64,000 nt of DNA, from NCBI RefSeq assembly GCF_009834515.1, contig NZ_CP019426.1, positions 1,105,501-1,169,500 on the forward strand, given 5' to 3'. The stretch is from Pseudomonas sp. R84. GTDB taxonomy: Bacteria > Pseudomonadota > Gammaproteobacteria > Pseudomonadales > Pseudomonadaceae. The notes under the pieces were generated by a model. That model saw only the letters and a list, made by a program, of their open reading frames with translations, was not told where the DNA came from and did no database searches. A program made the translations under genes and the position numbers. Shown here in pieces: positions 38,265-47,632 of the stretch. How positions within the stretch are numbered: the first letter of the stretch is position 1; every line of letters starts with the position of its first letter.

Positions 38265-41200
38265 GTGAAAATTAATAAAGAAGCCGAAAGCCAAAGTCTG
38301 CGCGAAGTGGGGGAAGCCCTGGAAAGTATCTCGCAAGAATTGATGCGTGTTCCGTCATTCTCGGTGGTACTGCAGGACACTTTGCGTGAAGCGTTATGGA
38401 AAGTCTCCGAAGGTGTGCGGCTAAGCAGCCTGTTCGTCAATGTTGTAGCGGGCGCCAAACCGACAAATAAACAGCTGGTCGGACGTTTGCTGGATGTCGC
38501 GCTTGAGTGCCTGCGAAGTGGTCGGGCGCCAAACTATGATGTCAATGATTATGGCGTTTTCGATCACCCGAGTTTTACCAGTCGTGAAGACTTGCTTGCG
38601 CAAGTGCCGATCTCGGCAGTTGAAAAACTGCTAGCAGATTTGCTGAAGAAGCTTGCAGTTGATTACACGGCGGCTGTACGGCAGTACTGGGAAAACCCGA
38701 CTGTTCAAAAGGCCGGTGGGGCTTATCCCCAGTTATCGCGGAAGTCTGCTCTAGGCGTTCTCGAGGCTAACCTTTTCACTCGTGAACTGGAGGCGTTGGC
38801 GATTCAGGGCCTCCTGACTGCGCAAGAAAGGGCGTTAGTCAGTACAACAGTGCAACCTGGTCTGACAGGCACTGGTTACGGTGTATTTATTGAAGGGCAG
38901 AATGGCAAATACATCGAACAGAACGCGATGTTTGTATTACCCCTTAAAGAACCTGTTTACGAACAGTTGGTTCCAGGTGTGCAGGGTGCTGTTGTGCTGT
39001 ATAGCGCAAGTCGTGGTCTTGAGGTGTTTTCCTCCACATCGATACTCGAACAGACGCTACTAAAACGACTGGGCGCTCCGGAGACTCAGGAGGAATTTCT
39101 GCAAGCGCTGCCGCTTAGTGAGCGAGCGGGATTTGCCTATGTTCACGCTATTCGCTTTTTGAAAGTTCGTGCGAATTTGTTTGAGCGTTTCGCGGAAAAA
39201 CGGCTTCAGACGATGTACAGCGACGTCGCTGGGTATCTTCAAACCGTCGGTATGCCAAGTACTGACCTTGATAAAATTGTTGTCGCTGTTGAAGCTGCAC
39301 AATCCTTGCCAGCTATTATTAGCCAGGCAAAGCAGCGCCAAGTACAACTGCTTAAGCATATAGAGCGCAATGCTTGGCCTCAGTGGTTGAAGAGTACCTC
39401 CGAAGCCAATCAGGAAGTCTATGTTTCTCTGCAAACGCAGTTGCTGGAAACCGAGGTCAAACATCACGATGTCACTCACGGTGTTTCTTCCCTGAAAGAC
39501 TATGCGCGATTAGTCGTAGAGGACTTCATATCACCGGGTAAAGATGAACGAATCGATCCGGATACCTTGTTCGTGAAAGTAACTCATACCGTGCCTCTGG
39601 CGGACGGCAAGAAAGTGGAGCTCATCGAGCGCAAAACACTGACTCAGGCCTTTATGCACGGTACTCATGATTTGGCAGGGCAATATCAGATCGTTCCGGA
39701 AGTCCCCAGCAGTCTTCCAAAACTGAGCCCTTCCAGCATCCTCCGTGCTATCCAGACGTTGAATGTTCGTGTTGCTTATACTTCGGCGCAACGTCTTCTA
39801 TATTCTACAGAAGAGTTTTCCGAATCTCTTCGAGAGGTCTTTGGTCGCCGAACTGCGCTATCCATGTTCTCGGCGATCCTGCAGAAGCACGTGAGTCCGG
39901 CTGCGCAGGATCTGGTGACGCGTTACAACTTCGGCGACGTTTCGATTGAAACGCTGGGCGTGGCACTCAAAAATTGGTTCAAGCCCTTCAATGGTTTGCT
40001 GGTTTATCGCAGGAAAGGTGTGGCAGCCGATCATAGCGCTCATGTCCTTCATATGCCGGGTTCGCCAGTCGGGCAGGACTGGTTCGAGTTCGCTGACCTG
40101 AAAAGCCTGCAGCACAAGCTGGCGCAATGGGCGACCAAACCTGAAATCTGGGCGTACATGTTGAGTCAGGCACACGCCAGCGACAGTGCCGAGATGCAAC
40201 GTGATTATCTAAGCAAAAAACCATTTGAGATACTGAACGAATGGTGGTGGTCGAAGATCAAGTTGGTCGATTTAGCCGAGAAGGGGCCTTTGTTCGGCGC
40301 CGTTAAAAATCACATCACGTGGAATATCGATCAAACCGAAGTCGCTACCCCCCAATGGTACAGAAAGGCTAATTCGAGCGATCAGCAACTACTAAATCGT
40401 CTGAGTCATGATTTCAAGGCTATTCATCATCATTCCCGGGAGACACTGGCGGTCGAGCCGTTCAAACAATTTGCCAGCCAACTGGTGAAGCAGGAGCTGA
40501 AGCAATATTTTGCGCGGACAGGTGCATCTGTGGACATTAACCCTGATGAGGTCTGGGTCAACTTTCACGCCGATTCGAAAATCAGCCTCACCGATCTGTT
40601 TATTCAGTGGCATACGTGGCGCAGTGACGTAAGCGCGTTTGAGAAATTTTTCACTTGGGTGAACCCTCTATTGGCCGGACTTGGTGAATTGAGAGAGCAG
40701 CTCAGAAAAGCCACTTTCTGGACGTTTACCGGTCAGCGCATTGACCAACTGGATGCCAAAATCATCAATGACCTCATTGATCTGAGGCCGGGTGAAAAAT
40801 ATCTTCAATATCTAAAGGACAAATTCCTCAATGCATCCGATATTGACCTGAAGGCAAGCCTGTATCGAAAAACAAAACAAAACGAAATGCTTCGGTCTGC
40901 ATTGATACAGAAAATCAAAGGCGAGCTGTCGGTCGACCAATACAACTGGTTGCAGGCACTCATTAACGGATTTGATCGGGATCTGCCTCGTCAGGACATC
41001 GTGACCACGGGTAGTAAGCCGGGCATTGGTGTTTATGAGTTCACCCTTAGGGGACGCGCCCTTGTCGGAGCTTACGTTTTTGGGCGCAGAGTCAGTGGGC
41101 GTGATGAGTTTTTTGTCTATATTCCCGATACGCCTGATGGCAAGGATTTCTTCCCTGTGCAGGAACTTGCTGGTCGGTTGAAAAGCGTGACCTTCAACAA

Positions 41201-41780
41201 AAAGGTCTTGAGCCTCGCTCGTCTGGAACATCAGCAGGAAGTGAAAAATCTCCTGGACGCTTACTGGGACTCGATCCCCGTAGCGACCGGCACTCCGGAA
41301 TTGACCAACAGTTATCCAGTACTGGCTTTCAAACAGGAGTACCTGGCTAAAATCGGGCAGCTCGTCGCCGATGTGGACTTTCAGACGACCAGTTATCTGG
41401 AAGCGCTGTGGAAAGATGTGAGGGTACTGGCCGAATTTGCCCTGGATGTGGCTTCAATGTTCATTGCGCCCCTTGGCCTCGCACTGACCGTATTGCGCAT
41501 TACTGAGTCGGTTGTGCTGGGCATTGTGGCTTCCAGTCAGGGCTCCGATGAGGCTGCGAACGCACACTTTGCATGGGCGTGGAGAGGGGCGATTCTGTTG
41601 TACGTTGGCAAAGTGGCGGCGATCGGCGCGCCCGTCAACCCGATTGCACTCCTATCGAGCGTCAGGGACTTTGCTGACGTGGTGAAAGGCGTCACCGGCG
41701 TTGAAGTCAGCATCAGCTACGTGACCGCAGTCACGGCACCTCCTGCGGTCGTGAACAGCACCACTCGCCTGCTCAACTGA
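38265..41780 (+). CDS. Large dermonecrotic-toxin-domain-like protein (DUF6543 type)
   Basis: About 1171 residues from the GTG at 38265 (TAGAGAATCTATT before it); a TTG at 38208 is possible. No signal peptide. The body resembles the N-terminal region of Pseudomonas 'dermonecrotic toxin domain' proteins. A beta-rich motif seems to occur three times: near residue 235 (VPGVQGAVVLYSASRG), 571 (FNGLLVYRRKG, HVLHMPGSPVG) and 929 (GAYVFGRRVSG, VYIPDTPDGKDFF). Hydrophobic stretches lie near 1056-1090 and 1109-1131, and only about 40 residues follow, so no C-terminal toxic domain is seen. Less GC-rich than its neighbours. Function unproven. Confidence 0.6.
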   Translation: MKINKEAESQSLREVGEALESISQELMRVPSFSVVLQDTLREALWKVSEGVRLSSLFVNVVAGAKPTNKQLVGRLLDVALECLRSGRAPNYDVNDYGVFDHPSFTSREDLLAQVPISAVEKLLADLLKKLAVDYTAAVRQYWENPTVQKAGGAYPQLSRKSALGVLEANLFTRELEALAIQGLLTAQERALVSTTVQPGLTGTGYGVFIEGQNGKYIEQNAMFVLPLKEPVYEQLVPGVQGAVVLYSASRGLEVFSSTSILEQTLLKRLGAPETQEEFLQALPLSERAGFAYVHAIRFLKVRANLFERFAEKRLQTMYSDVAGYLQTVGMPSTDLDKIVVAVEAAQSLPAIISQAKQRQVQLLKHIERNAWPQWLKSTSEANQEVYVSLQTQLLETEVKHHDVTHGVSSLKDYARLVVEDFISPGKDERIDPDTLFVKVTHTVPLADGKKVELIERKTLTQAFMHGTHDLAGQYQIVPEVPSSLPKLSPSSILRAIQTLNVRVAYTSAQRLLYSTEEFSESLREVFGRRTALSMFSAILQKHVSPAAQDLVTRYNFGDVSIETLGVALKNWFKPFNGLLVYRRKGVAADHSAHVLHMPGSPVGQDWFEFADLKSLQHKLAQWATKPEIWAYMLSQAHASDSAEMQRDYLSKKPFEILNEWWWSKIKLVDLAEKGPLFGAVKNHITWNIDQTEVATPQWYRKANSSDQQLLNRLSHDFKAIHHHSRETLAVEPFKQFASQLVKQELKQYFARTGASVDINPDEVWVNFHADSKISLTDLFIQWHTWRSDVSAFEKFFTWVNPLLAGLGELREQLRKATFWTFTGQRIDQLDAKIINDLIDLRPGEKYLQYLKDKFLNASDIDLKASLYRKTKQNEMLRSALIQKIKGELSVDQYNWLQALINGFDRDLPRQDIVTTGSKPGIGVYEFTLRGRALVGAYVFGRRVSGRDEFFVYIPDTPDGKDFFPVQELAGRLKSVTFNKKVLSLARLEHQQEVKNLLDAYWDSIPVATGTPELTNSYPVLAFKQEYLAKIGQLVADVDFQTTSYLEALWKDVRVLAEFALDVASMFIAPLGLALTVLRITESVVLGIVASSQGSDEAANAHFAWAWRGAILLYVGKVAAIGAPVNPIALLSSVRDFADVVKGVTGVEVSISYVTAVTAPPAVVNSTTRLLN

Positions 41781-41793
41781 CAGGTGAAACCGC

Positions 41794-41818
41794 GCGAGTA
41801 ACGGACCTCGTTACTCGC
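41794..41818. terminator. Terminator-like hairpin between convergent genes
   Basis: GCGAGTAACG / CGTTACTCGC, a perfect 10-bp stem with a 5-nt loop between the toxin-like gene and hmgR. There is no T-run on either strand, so it is weak or Rho-linked. Confidence 0.5.
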
Positions 41819-41832
41819 TCGATTGGCGCAGT

Positions 41833-42621
41833 TCAAGCCAGCAGAGGCTCATAACCCATCCGCCAACTCACGGCCCGTGTCGCAGCCAACAACCGCTGCG
41901 CCGCCGGGCCGTTTTCGTCGGCGTGGAACAACGAGGTCGGACCGACGATGGTCAGCACGGCGGCGACTTGTCCGACGGCGTTGAACACCGGAGCGGACAA
42001 CGCATCCACACCCGGCATGAGCAAACCATGCACATGATGCAGACCGCGTTCGCGGATCTGTTCACACAGCGTTAGGTAAGTCTTCTCGTCCTTCAGCGGA
42101 TGATCGGCAGCGGCAATCTCTCGCACGCGCAAATCATCGGTTTCGCGATGTGGCAGATAGGCACTGAATACCAGTCCGGTCGATGAACTGAGCAGCGGCA
42201 GCACTGAACCCAATTGCGTCACCACTGTCACCGCGCGCACTGCCGGTTCGATGTGCACCACCGTTGCGCCCTGATTGCCCCACACCGCCAAAAAGCAGGT
42301 TTCGTTGAGTTCGTCGCGCAGTTCGGCCAGCGGCAGGGCAGCGACTTTCAGCACGTCCATACTGTTGAGTGCAGCCAGGCCTACACGCAGCGCTTCGCGG
42401 CCGAGACCGTAGTGGTTGGTGGCGGCGTTCTGCTCGGCAAACCCCGAGGCGATCAGTGCCTGCAGATAGCGGTGAACCTTGCTCGCCGGCATCTGCACAT
42501 GTTCGGCCAGTCGCGACAACGAGGTCGATGGCGACAACTCGGCCAAGGCCTTGAGGATGTCGGTGCCGACTTCGGCGGAGCGGACTTTCTGTTTGCCGTT
42601 GCTGTCGCTGGTTTTTTCCAT
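41833..42621 (-). CDS. hmgR: IclR-family repressor HmgR
   Basis: A 262-residue IclR regulator: N-terminal winged helix (VGTDILKALAELSPSTSLSRLAEHV, landmark SKVHRYLQALIASGF) and C-terminal ligand domain (LSSSTGLVFSAYL, VDALSAPVFNAVGQVAAVLTI). It is divergent from hmgA, the arrangement of HmgR, which represses the homogentisate genes until homogentisate binds. Palindromic operators are visible in the 164-base gap. Confidence 0.92.
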   Translation of the reverse strand: MEKTSDSNGKQKVRSAEVGTDILKALAELSPSTSLSRLAEHVQMPASKVHRYLQALIASGFAEQNAATNHYGLGREALRVGLAALNSMDVLKVAALPLAELRDELNETCFLAVWGNQGATVVHIEPAVRAVTVVTQLGSVLPLLSSSTGLVFSAYLPHRETDDLRVREIAAADHPLKDEKTYLTLCEQIRERGLHHVHGLLMPGVDALSAPVFNAVGQVAAVLTIVGPTSLFHADENGPAAQRLLAATRAVSWRMGYEPLLA

Positions 42622-42682
42622 GGTGCGGCCGGGTTCCGAAACGAATGGGCGTCTTTATAGCTTGACGCTGGATAGCGAGCAA

Positions 42683-42708
42683 ATTACGTTATGCGTAATC
42701 GAATTACG
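42683..42708. promoter_or_regulatory. HmgR operator: two overlapping palindromes
   Basis: ATTACGTTATGCGTAAT (42683-42699) and CGTAATCGAATTACG (42694-42708) share the central CGTAAT half-site. The second is nearly the 17-bp HmgR box I recall from P. putida (TCGTAATCTGATTACGA). Placed between hmgR and hmgA it fits repressor binding on both promoters. Confidence 0.75.
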
Positions 42709-42785
42709 ATAATAACAACCCCGGCGTGCCGAAACCTCTGAGCCAGAGCGATGGGCCACTGCCGACTCCCTGTTCAGGAGGCTCC

Positions 42786-44090
42786 ATGAACCTCGATTCA
42801 ACCGCTCAGGCGCTGGCGTATCAGTCCGGTTTCGGCAACGAATTCAGCTCTGAAGCGTTGCCCGGCGCGCTGCCCGTCGGCCAGAACTCCCCGCAAAAAG
42901 CCCCGTACGGCCTTTACACCGAGTTGTTTTCCGGCACCGCGTTCACCATGACCCGCAGTGAAGCGCGGCGCACCTGGATGTACCGCATTCAGCCGTCGGC
43001 CAATCACCCGGCCTTCGTCAAACTGGAGCGACAACTGGCCGGTGGCCCGTTGGGTGAAGTGACGCCCAATCGCCTGCGCTGGAATCCACTGGAGATCCCG
43101 GCCGAACCAACCGATTTCATCGACGGACTGGTGAGCATGGCCGCCAACGCTGGCGCGGAAAAACCGGCCGGCATCAGCATCTACAACTACGCCGCCAACC
43201 GTTCGATGGAGCGCGTGTTCTTCAATGCCGACGGCGAACTGCTGCTGGTGCCGCAACTTGGCCGTCTGCGTATCGCCACCGAACTGGGTGTGCTGGAAGT
43301 CGCACCGCTGGAAATCGTCGTACTGCCACGCGGGCTGAAATTTCGCGTTGAACTGCTCGACCCGCAAGCGCGCGGTTACGTCGCCGAAAACCATGGCGCG
43401 CCACTGCGTCTGCCGGATCTGGGACCGATCGGCAGCAACGGTCTGGCCAATCCGCGCGATTTCCTGAGCCCGGTCGCCGCTTACGAAAACCTGCAGCAAC
43501 CGACCACACTGGTGCAGAAATTCCTCGGTCAGTTGTGGGCCACCGAGCTCAATCACTCGCCGTTGAACGTAGTCGCCTGGCACGGCAACAACGTGCCGTA
43601 CAAATATGATCTGCGCCGTTTCAACACCATCGGCACGGTCAGCTTCGATCACCCGGACCCGTCGATTTTCACCGTATTGACCTCGCCGACCAGCGTCCAC
43701 GGTCTGGCCAACCTCGATTTCGTGATCTTCCCGCCGCGCTGGATGGTCGCCGAAAACACCTTCAGGCCACCATGGTTCCACCGCAACCTGATGAACGAAT
43801 TCATGGGCCTGATCCAGGGCGAATACGACGCCAAGGCTGAAGGTTTTGTGCCCGGCGGTGCCTCGCTGCACAGCTGTATGAGCGCCCACGGCCCGGACGG
43901 CGAAACCTGCACCAAAGCGATCAATGCCGAGCTCAAGCCGGCGAAGATCGACAACACCATGGCCTTCATGTTCGAGACCAGCCAAGTGCTGCGCCCGAGC
44001 CGCTTCGCCCTCGACTGCCCGCAACTGCAATCCACTTACGACGCTTGCTGGGCCACTCTGCCCGCCACGTTCGACCCGACCCGGAGATAA
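42786..44090 (+). CDS. hmgA: Homogentisate 1,2-dioxygenase
   Basis: A 434-residue Fe(II) dioxygenase that opens homogentisate to maleylacetoacetate in tyrosine and phenylalanine breakdown. The start ([20 protein letters not shown]) is the family's and follows CAGGAGGCTCC. Iron ligands are in [14 protein letters not shown] near residues 331-338, with [15 protein letters not shown] after. An open frame upstream is not supported. First of hmgA-fahA-maiA. Confidence 0.97.
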   Translation: MNLDSTAQALAYQSGFGNEFSSEALPGALPVGQNSPQKAPYGLYTELFSGTAFTMTRSEARRTWMYRIQPSANHPAFVKLERQLAGGPLGEVTPNRLRWNPLEIPAEPTDFIDGLVSMAANAGAEKPAGISIYNYAANRSMERVFFNADGELLLVPQLGRLRIATELGVLEVAPLEIVVLPRGLKFRVELLDPQARGYVAENHGAPLRLPDLGPIGSNGLANPRDFLSPVAAYENLQQPTTLVQKFLGQLWATELNHSPLNVVAWHGNNVPYKYDLRRFNTIGTVSFDHPDPSIFTVLTSPTSVHGLANLDFVIFPPRWMVAENTFRPPWFHRNLMNEFMGLIQGEYDAKAEGFVPGGASLHSCMSAHGPDGETCTKAINAELKPAKIDNTMAFMFETSQVLRPSRFALDCPQLQSTYDACWATLPATFDPTRR

Positions 44091-44093
44091 CCC

Positions 44094-45398
44094 ATGACGC
44101 AGAATTCCATCACCCGCAGTTGGGTCGCCTCGGCCAACGGCCACGCTGATTTCCCGTTGCAGAACCTGCCGCTCGGCGTATTCAGCATCGCCGATTCGGC
44201 ACCGCGCGCTGGCGTGGCGATTGGCGAACACATCTTCGATCTGCAAGTTGCGCTGGAAGCCGGGCTGTTCGACGGTGTCGCGCGCAGTGCCGTGGAAGCC
44301 ATGCATTGCGGCCAGTTGAACGCGTTCTTCGAACTGGGCCGCGAGGCACGCGTTGCTTTGCGAGAGCGTCTGCTGGAACTGTTCAGCGAAGGCAGCACTC
44401 ACCGTGGCAACATCGAAGCCCAAGGCGCGAAACTGCTGCCACTGGCCGCCGATTGCCAACTGCATCTGCCGGCACGCATCAGCGATTACACCGACTTCTA
44501 CGTCGGCATCGAGCACGCGCAGAATGTCGGCAAACTGTTCCGTCCGGATAACCCGCTGCTGCCGAACTACAAGCACGTGCCAATCGGTTATCACGGTCGC
44601 GCCTCCACTGTGCGTGCCTCGGGTACCGATGTGCGTCGCCCGAAAGGCCAGACGCTGCCGGCCGGTCAGACCGAGCCGACGTTTGGCCCGTGCGCACGTC
44701 TGGACTATGAGCTGGAACTGGGCATCTGGATCGGCCAAGGCAACGAGATGGGCGATTCGATCGCCATCGGTGACGCCGCTGATCATATCGCCGGTTTCTG
44801 CCTGCTCAACGATTGGTCGGCACGCGATATCCAGGCTTGGGAATACCAGCCGCTGGGGCCGTTCCTGTCGAAGAGTTTCATCACCAGCGTGTCGCCGTGG
44901 GTCGTCACTGCCGAAGCGCTGGAGCCATTCCGTACCGCGCAACCGAAGCGTCCTGAAGGTGATCCGCAGCCGCTGCCGTACCTGTTCGACAAACGCGATC
45001 AGGACGGCGGTGCCTTCGACATCGAACTGGAAGTGCTGCTGCTGACCGAAGCCATGCGCGAGCAGAACCTGCCCGCCCATCGCCTGACCCTGAGCAACAC
45101 CCGCTACATGTACTGGACCGTCGCGCAAATGGTCGCGCACCACAGCGTCAACGGTTGCCAGTTGCAGGCCGGTGACCTGTTCGGTTCGGGCACTTTGTCC
45201 GGCCCGGAAAACGGCCAGTTCGGCAGCCTGCTGGAAATCACCGAGGGCGGTAAAAAACCGATCGAACTGGCCACTGGCGAGGTGCGTAAATTCCTCGAGG
45301 ACGGTGACGAAATCATTCTGCGCGCACGTTGTGCCCGTGATGGTTTTGCTTCGATCGGATTCGGCGAGTGCCGTGGCAAAGTGCTGGCGGCGCGCTGA
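44094..45398 (+). CDS. fahA: Fumarylacetoacetase
   Basis: 434 residues. Splits fumarylacetoacetate into fumarate and acetoacetate, the last step of the pathway. Metal and active-site stretches: YTDFYVGIEHAQNVGKLFRP (landmark DFYVGIEHA), PIGYHGRASTV, LDYELELGIWIGQGNEMG and LNDWSARDIQAWEY. The start lies 3 bases after hmgA. The C-terminal GEVRKFLEDGDEIILRARC is also typical. Confidence 0.96.
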   Translation: MTQNSITRSWVASANGHADFPLQNLPLGVFSIADSAPRAGVAIGEHIFDLQVALEAGLFDGVARSAVEAMHCGQLNAFFELGREARVALRERLLELFSEGSTHRGNIEAQGAKLLPLAADCQLHLPARISDYTDFYVGIEHAQNVGKLFRPDNPLLPNYKHVPIGYHGRASTVRASGTDVRRPKGQTLPAGQTEPTFGPCARLDYELELGIWIGQGNEMGDSIAIGDAADHIAGFCLLNDWSARDIQAWEYQPLGPFLSKSFITSVSPWVVTAEALEPFRTAQPKRPEGDPQPLPYLFDKRDQDGGAFDIELEVLLLTEAMREQNLPAHRLTLSNTRYMYWTVAQMVAHHSVNGCQLQAGDLFGSGTLSGPENGQFGSLLEITEGGKKPIELATGEVRKFLEDGDEIILRARCARDGFASIGFGECRGKVLAAR

Positions 45399-45410
45399 CA
45401 GGAGCGGCTC

Positions 45411-46046
45411 ATGGATCTCTATACCTATTACCGTTCCACTTCGTCGTACCGGGTGCGGATCGCGCTGGCGCTCAAAGGTTTGGACTACCAGGCGCTGCCG
45501 GTCAACCTGATCGCACCGCCGGGTGGCGAGCATCGGCAAGCGGCGTATCTGGCGATCAATCCACAGGGCCGGGTACCGGCCTTGCGCACTGATGAGGGCG
45601 GTTTGCTGATTCAATCGCCGGCGATCATCGAGTACCTGGAAGAACGTTATCCACAGGTGCCGTTGCTGCCTGAAGATCTGCTCGCCCGTGCACAAGTGCG
45701 CGGTGTGGCGGCGGTGATCGGTTGCGATGTGCATCCGCTGCACAACGTCAGCGTGCTCAATCGCTTGCGTCAGTCGGGGCAGGACGAGCCTCAGGTGGTC
45801 GAGTGGATCACTCACTGGATCAGCCAAGGGCTGGCGACGGTGGAGCAGTTGATTGGCGACGAGGGATTCTGTTTTGGTGAGTGGCCGTGCGTGGCGGATG
45901 TTTATCTGATTCCGCAGTTGTATGCGGCAGAGCGGTTCAACGTCAGCCTTGAGACGTATCCGAAAATTCGTCGGGTCGCCGCACTGGCGGCTGAACATTC
46001 AGCATTCATCAAGGCCCATCCTGCCAATCAACCAGACACCCCATAA
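45411..46046 (+). CDS. maiA: Maleylacetoacetate isomerase
   Basis: A 211-residue zeta-class glutathione transferase that turns maleylacetoacetate into fumarylacetoacetate with glutathione as cofactor. N-terminal YYRSTSSYRVRIALALKGL with the active-site Ser-Ser-x-Arg pattern, then NPQGRVPAL and QSPAIIEYLEERYP. ACAGGAGCGGCTC precedes the ATG. Third gene of the operon. Confidence 0.95.
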   Translation: MDLYTYYRSTSSYRVRIALALKGLDYQALPVNLIAPPGGEHRQAAYLAINPQGRVPALRTDEGGLLIQSPAIIEYLEERYPQVPLLPEDLLARAQVRGVAAVIGCDVHPLHNVSVLNRLRQSGQDEPQVVEWITHWISQGLATVEQLIGDEGFCFGEWPCVADVYLIPQLYAAERFNVSLETYPKIRRVAALAAEHSAFIKAHPANQPDTP

Positions 46047-46049
46047 CCC

Positions 46050-46138
46050 TGTAGGAGTGAGCCTGCTCGCGATGAGGGAGTGTCAGTCACTCATGTTCTG
46101 ACTGACCCACCGCTATCGCGAGCAGGCTCACTCCTACA
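46050..46138. repeat. REP inverted pair, type II
   Basis: TGTAGGAGTGAGCCTGCTCG and its complement, between maiA and the MFS gene; the left extension is altered (GATGAGGGAG). Confidence 0.88.
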
Positions 46139-46188
46139 AGGGAATATCGCCGTTCACATAATCATAAAAACAAAACAGGTACCTTGCG

Positions 46189-47544
46189 ATGCACAACCAG
46201 ATTGCCAGCTTCCGGGCGGCACTCGACGCCCGTCCTGTGTCCCGCTATCAGTGGTTACTGTTGATCCTGCTCGCGCTGTTGCTGGTCACCGACGGCTATG
46301 ACGCCCAGGTGCTCGGTTACGTGGTGCCCGCGCTGGCCCAGGACTGGGGCCTGGAAAAATCTGCGTTCGGGCCTGTGTTCAGCGCCAATCTGCTCGGTCT
46401 CACTCTTGGTTCACTGGCGGTCACGCCGCTGGCTGACCGCTTTGGCGTGCGCCGGATCCTGCTCGCTTGCGTATTGATCTACGCCACACTGACGGTGCTG
46501 ATGGTCTTCGCCGACTCGCTCAACACGCTGATGATCGCGCGCTTCATCTGTGGCATCGGCATGGGCGGGGCGATGCCCAGTGCCATGGCGTTGATGTCGG
46601 AATACTCACCACCGCGTTTGCGCACTTTGATGGTGACGCTGGCGGCGTGTGGCTTTTCGTTTGGTGGGGCGGCGGGTGGTTTTGTTGCCGCCGGGTTCAT
46701 CGACCAGTTCGGCTGGCAAGCGGTGTTCCTCGCCGGTGGTGTCACGCCGTTGCTGCTGTTTCCGTTTCTGTGGTGGATGCTGCCGGAGTCGCTGCCACGC
46801 CTGCTGCGTGATGCGCCGCCATACGCGCGACTGCGCAAAGTCACCGCGCGGATGTTGCCGGACTGGCAAGCACCTGCCGCAACCCTGGAGCAGAACGAGC
46901 GCGAGCAGGGCAGCAAACTGACCGTGGTCGAGTTGTTCCGCAATGGCTACGCGCGGCCTACCTTGCTGATCTGGGCGACGTTTTTTGTCAGCCTGATTTT
47001 GCTGTATTTCATGATCAGTTGGTTGCCGACGCTGTTGCTGGAAAGTGGCTTGAAACTCAACGAAGCCAATCTGGTGACGTCGATGTTCCTCTTCGCCGGT
47101 ACTTTGGGCGCGATTAGCATGGCGTGGTTCGCCGATCGCTTGAAGCGCAAGGTGCGTCTGTTGTCAGCGGTGTTGGCAGGGGCTGCGCTGTGCACGATTC
47201 TGCTGGGACTCAATCATGACAATCCGCGTTATCTGGTGGCCTGCGTCTTCGCCGCCGGGTTCTGCATCATCGGCGGGCAACTGACGCTGAATGCGTTTGC
47301 CAGCAATTTCTACCCGGCGCATGTGCGTGCGACGGGTACCGGTTGGGCATTGGGCGTGGGGCGCTTCGGTTCGATTCTCGGACCACTATTCGGCAGCCTG
47401 CTGCTGGCGATGCACATTCCGGTGGCGCAGATTTTCTTCTTCTGCGCGATCCCGGCGGTGATTGCCGCGCTGCTGATTATTCAAGTACGTTCGCCCTCCG
47501 AAGGCAGTTCAGCAGCTGGAGTGGGGATGTCTGTCAAATCCTGA
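46189..47544 (+). CDS. MFS transporter, aromatic acid:H+ symporter type
   Basis: 451 residues with 12 predicted membrane helices. The AAHS-subfamily signature DGYDAQVLGYVVPAL stands in helix 1, and PLADRFGVRRILL and FICGIGMGGAMPSAMAL follow. PcaK-like proteins import 4-hydroxybenzoate, protocatechuate and related acids; next to the hmg genes a hydroxyphenyl-acid substrate is likely. The ribosome-binding site is weak. A REP pair separates it from maiA. Confidence 0.9.
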   Translation: MHNQIASFRAALDARPVSRYQWLLLILLALLLVTDGYDAQVLGYVVPALAQDWGLEKSAFGPVFSANLLGLTLGSLAVTPLADRFGVRRILLACVLIYATLTVLMVFADSLNTLMIARFICGIGMGGAMPSAMALMSEYSPPRLRTLMVTLAACGFSFGGAAGGFVAAGFIDQFGWQAVFLAGGVTPLLLFPFLWWMLPESLPRLLRDAPPYARLRKVTARMLPDWQAPAATLEQNEREQGSKLTVVELFRNGYARPTLLIWATFFVSLILLYFMISWLPTLLLESGLKLNEANLVTSMFLFAGTLGAISMAWFADRLKRKVRLLSAVLAGAALCTILLGLNHDNPRYLVACVFAAGFCIIGGQLTLNAFASNFYPAHVRATGTGWALGVGRFGSILGPLFGSLLLAMHIPVAQIFFFCAIPAVIAALLIIQVRSPSEGSSAAGVGMSVKS

Positions 47545-47546
47545 AG

Positions 47547-47632
47547 AGCAAAAGATCGCAGCCTTCGGCAGCTCCTACAGGGAAATACATAATCCCAATG
47601 TAGGAGCTGCCGAAGGCTGCGATCTTTTGCTT
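47547..47632. repeat. REP inverted pair, type I
   Basis: GATCGCAGCCTTCGGCAGCT and its complement with mirrored AGCAAAA ends, between convergent genes. Confidence 0.9.

Noticed and set aside
42798..45998. A 1066-codon open frame antisense to hmgA-fahA-maiA
   Set aside because: It mirrors three well-recognised enzymes; its translation is His/Arg/Gln-rich without motifs, the usual effect of high-GC third positions.
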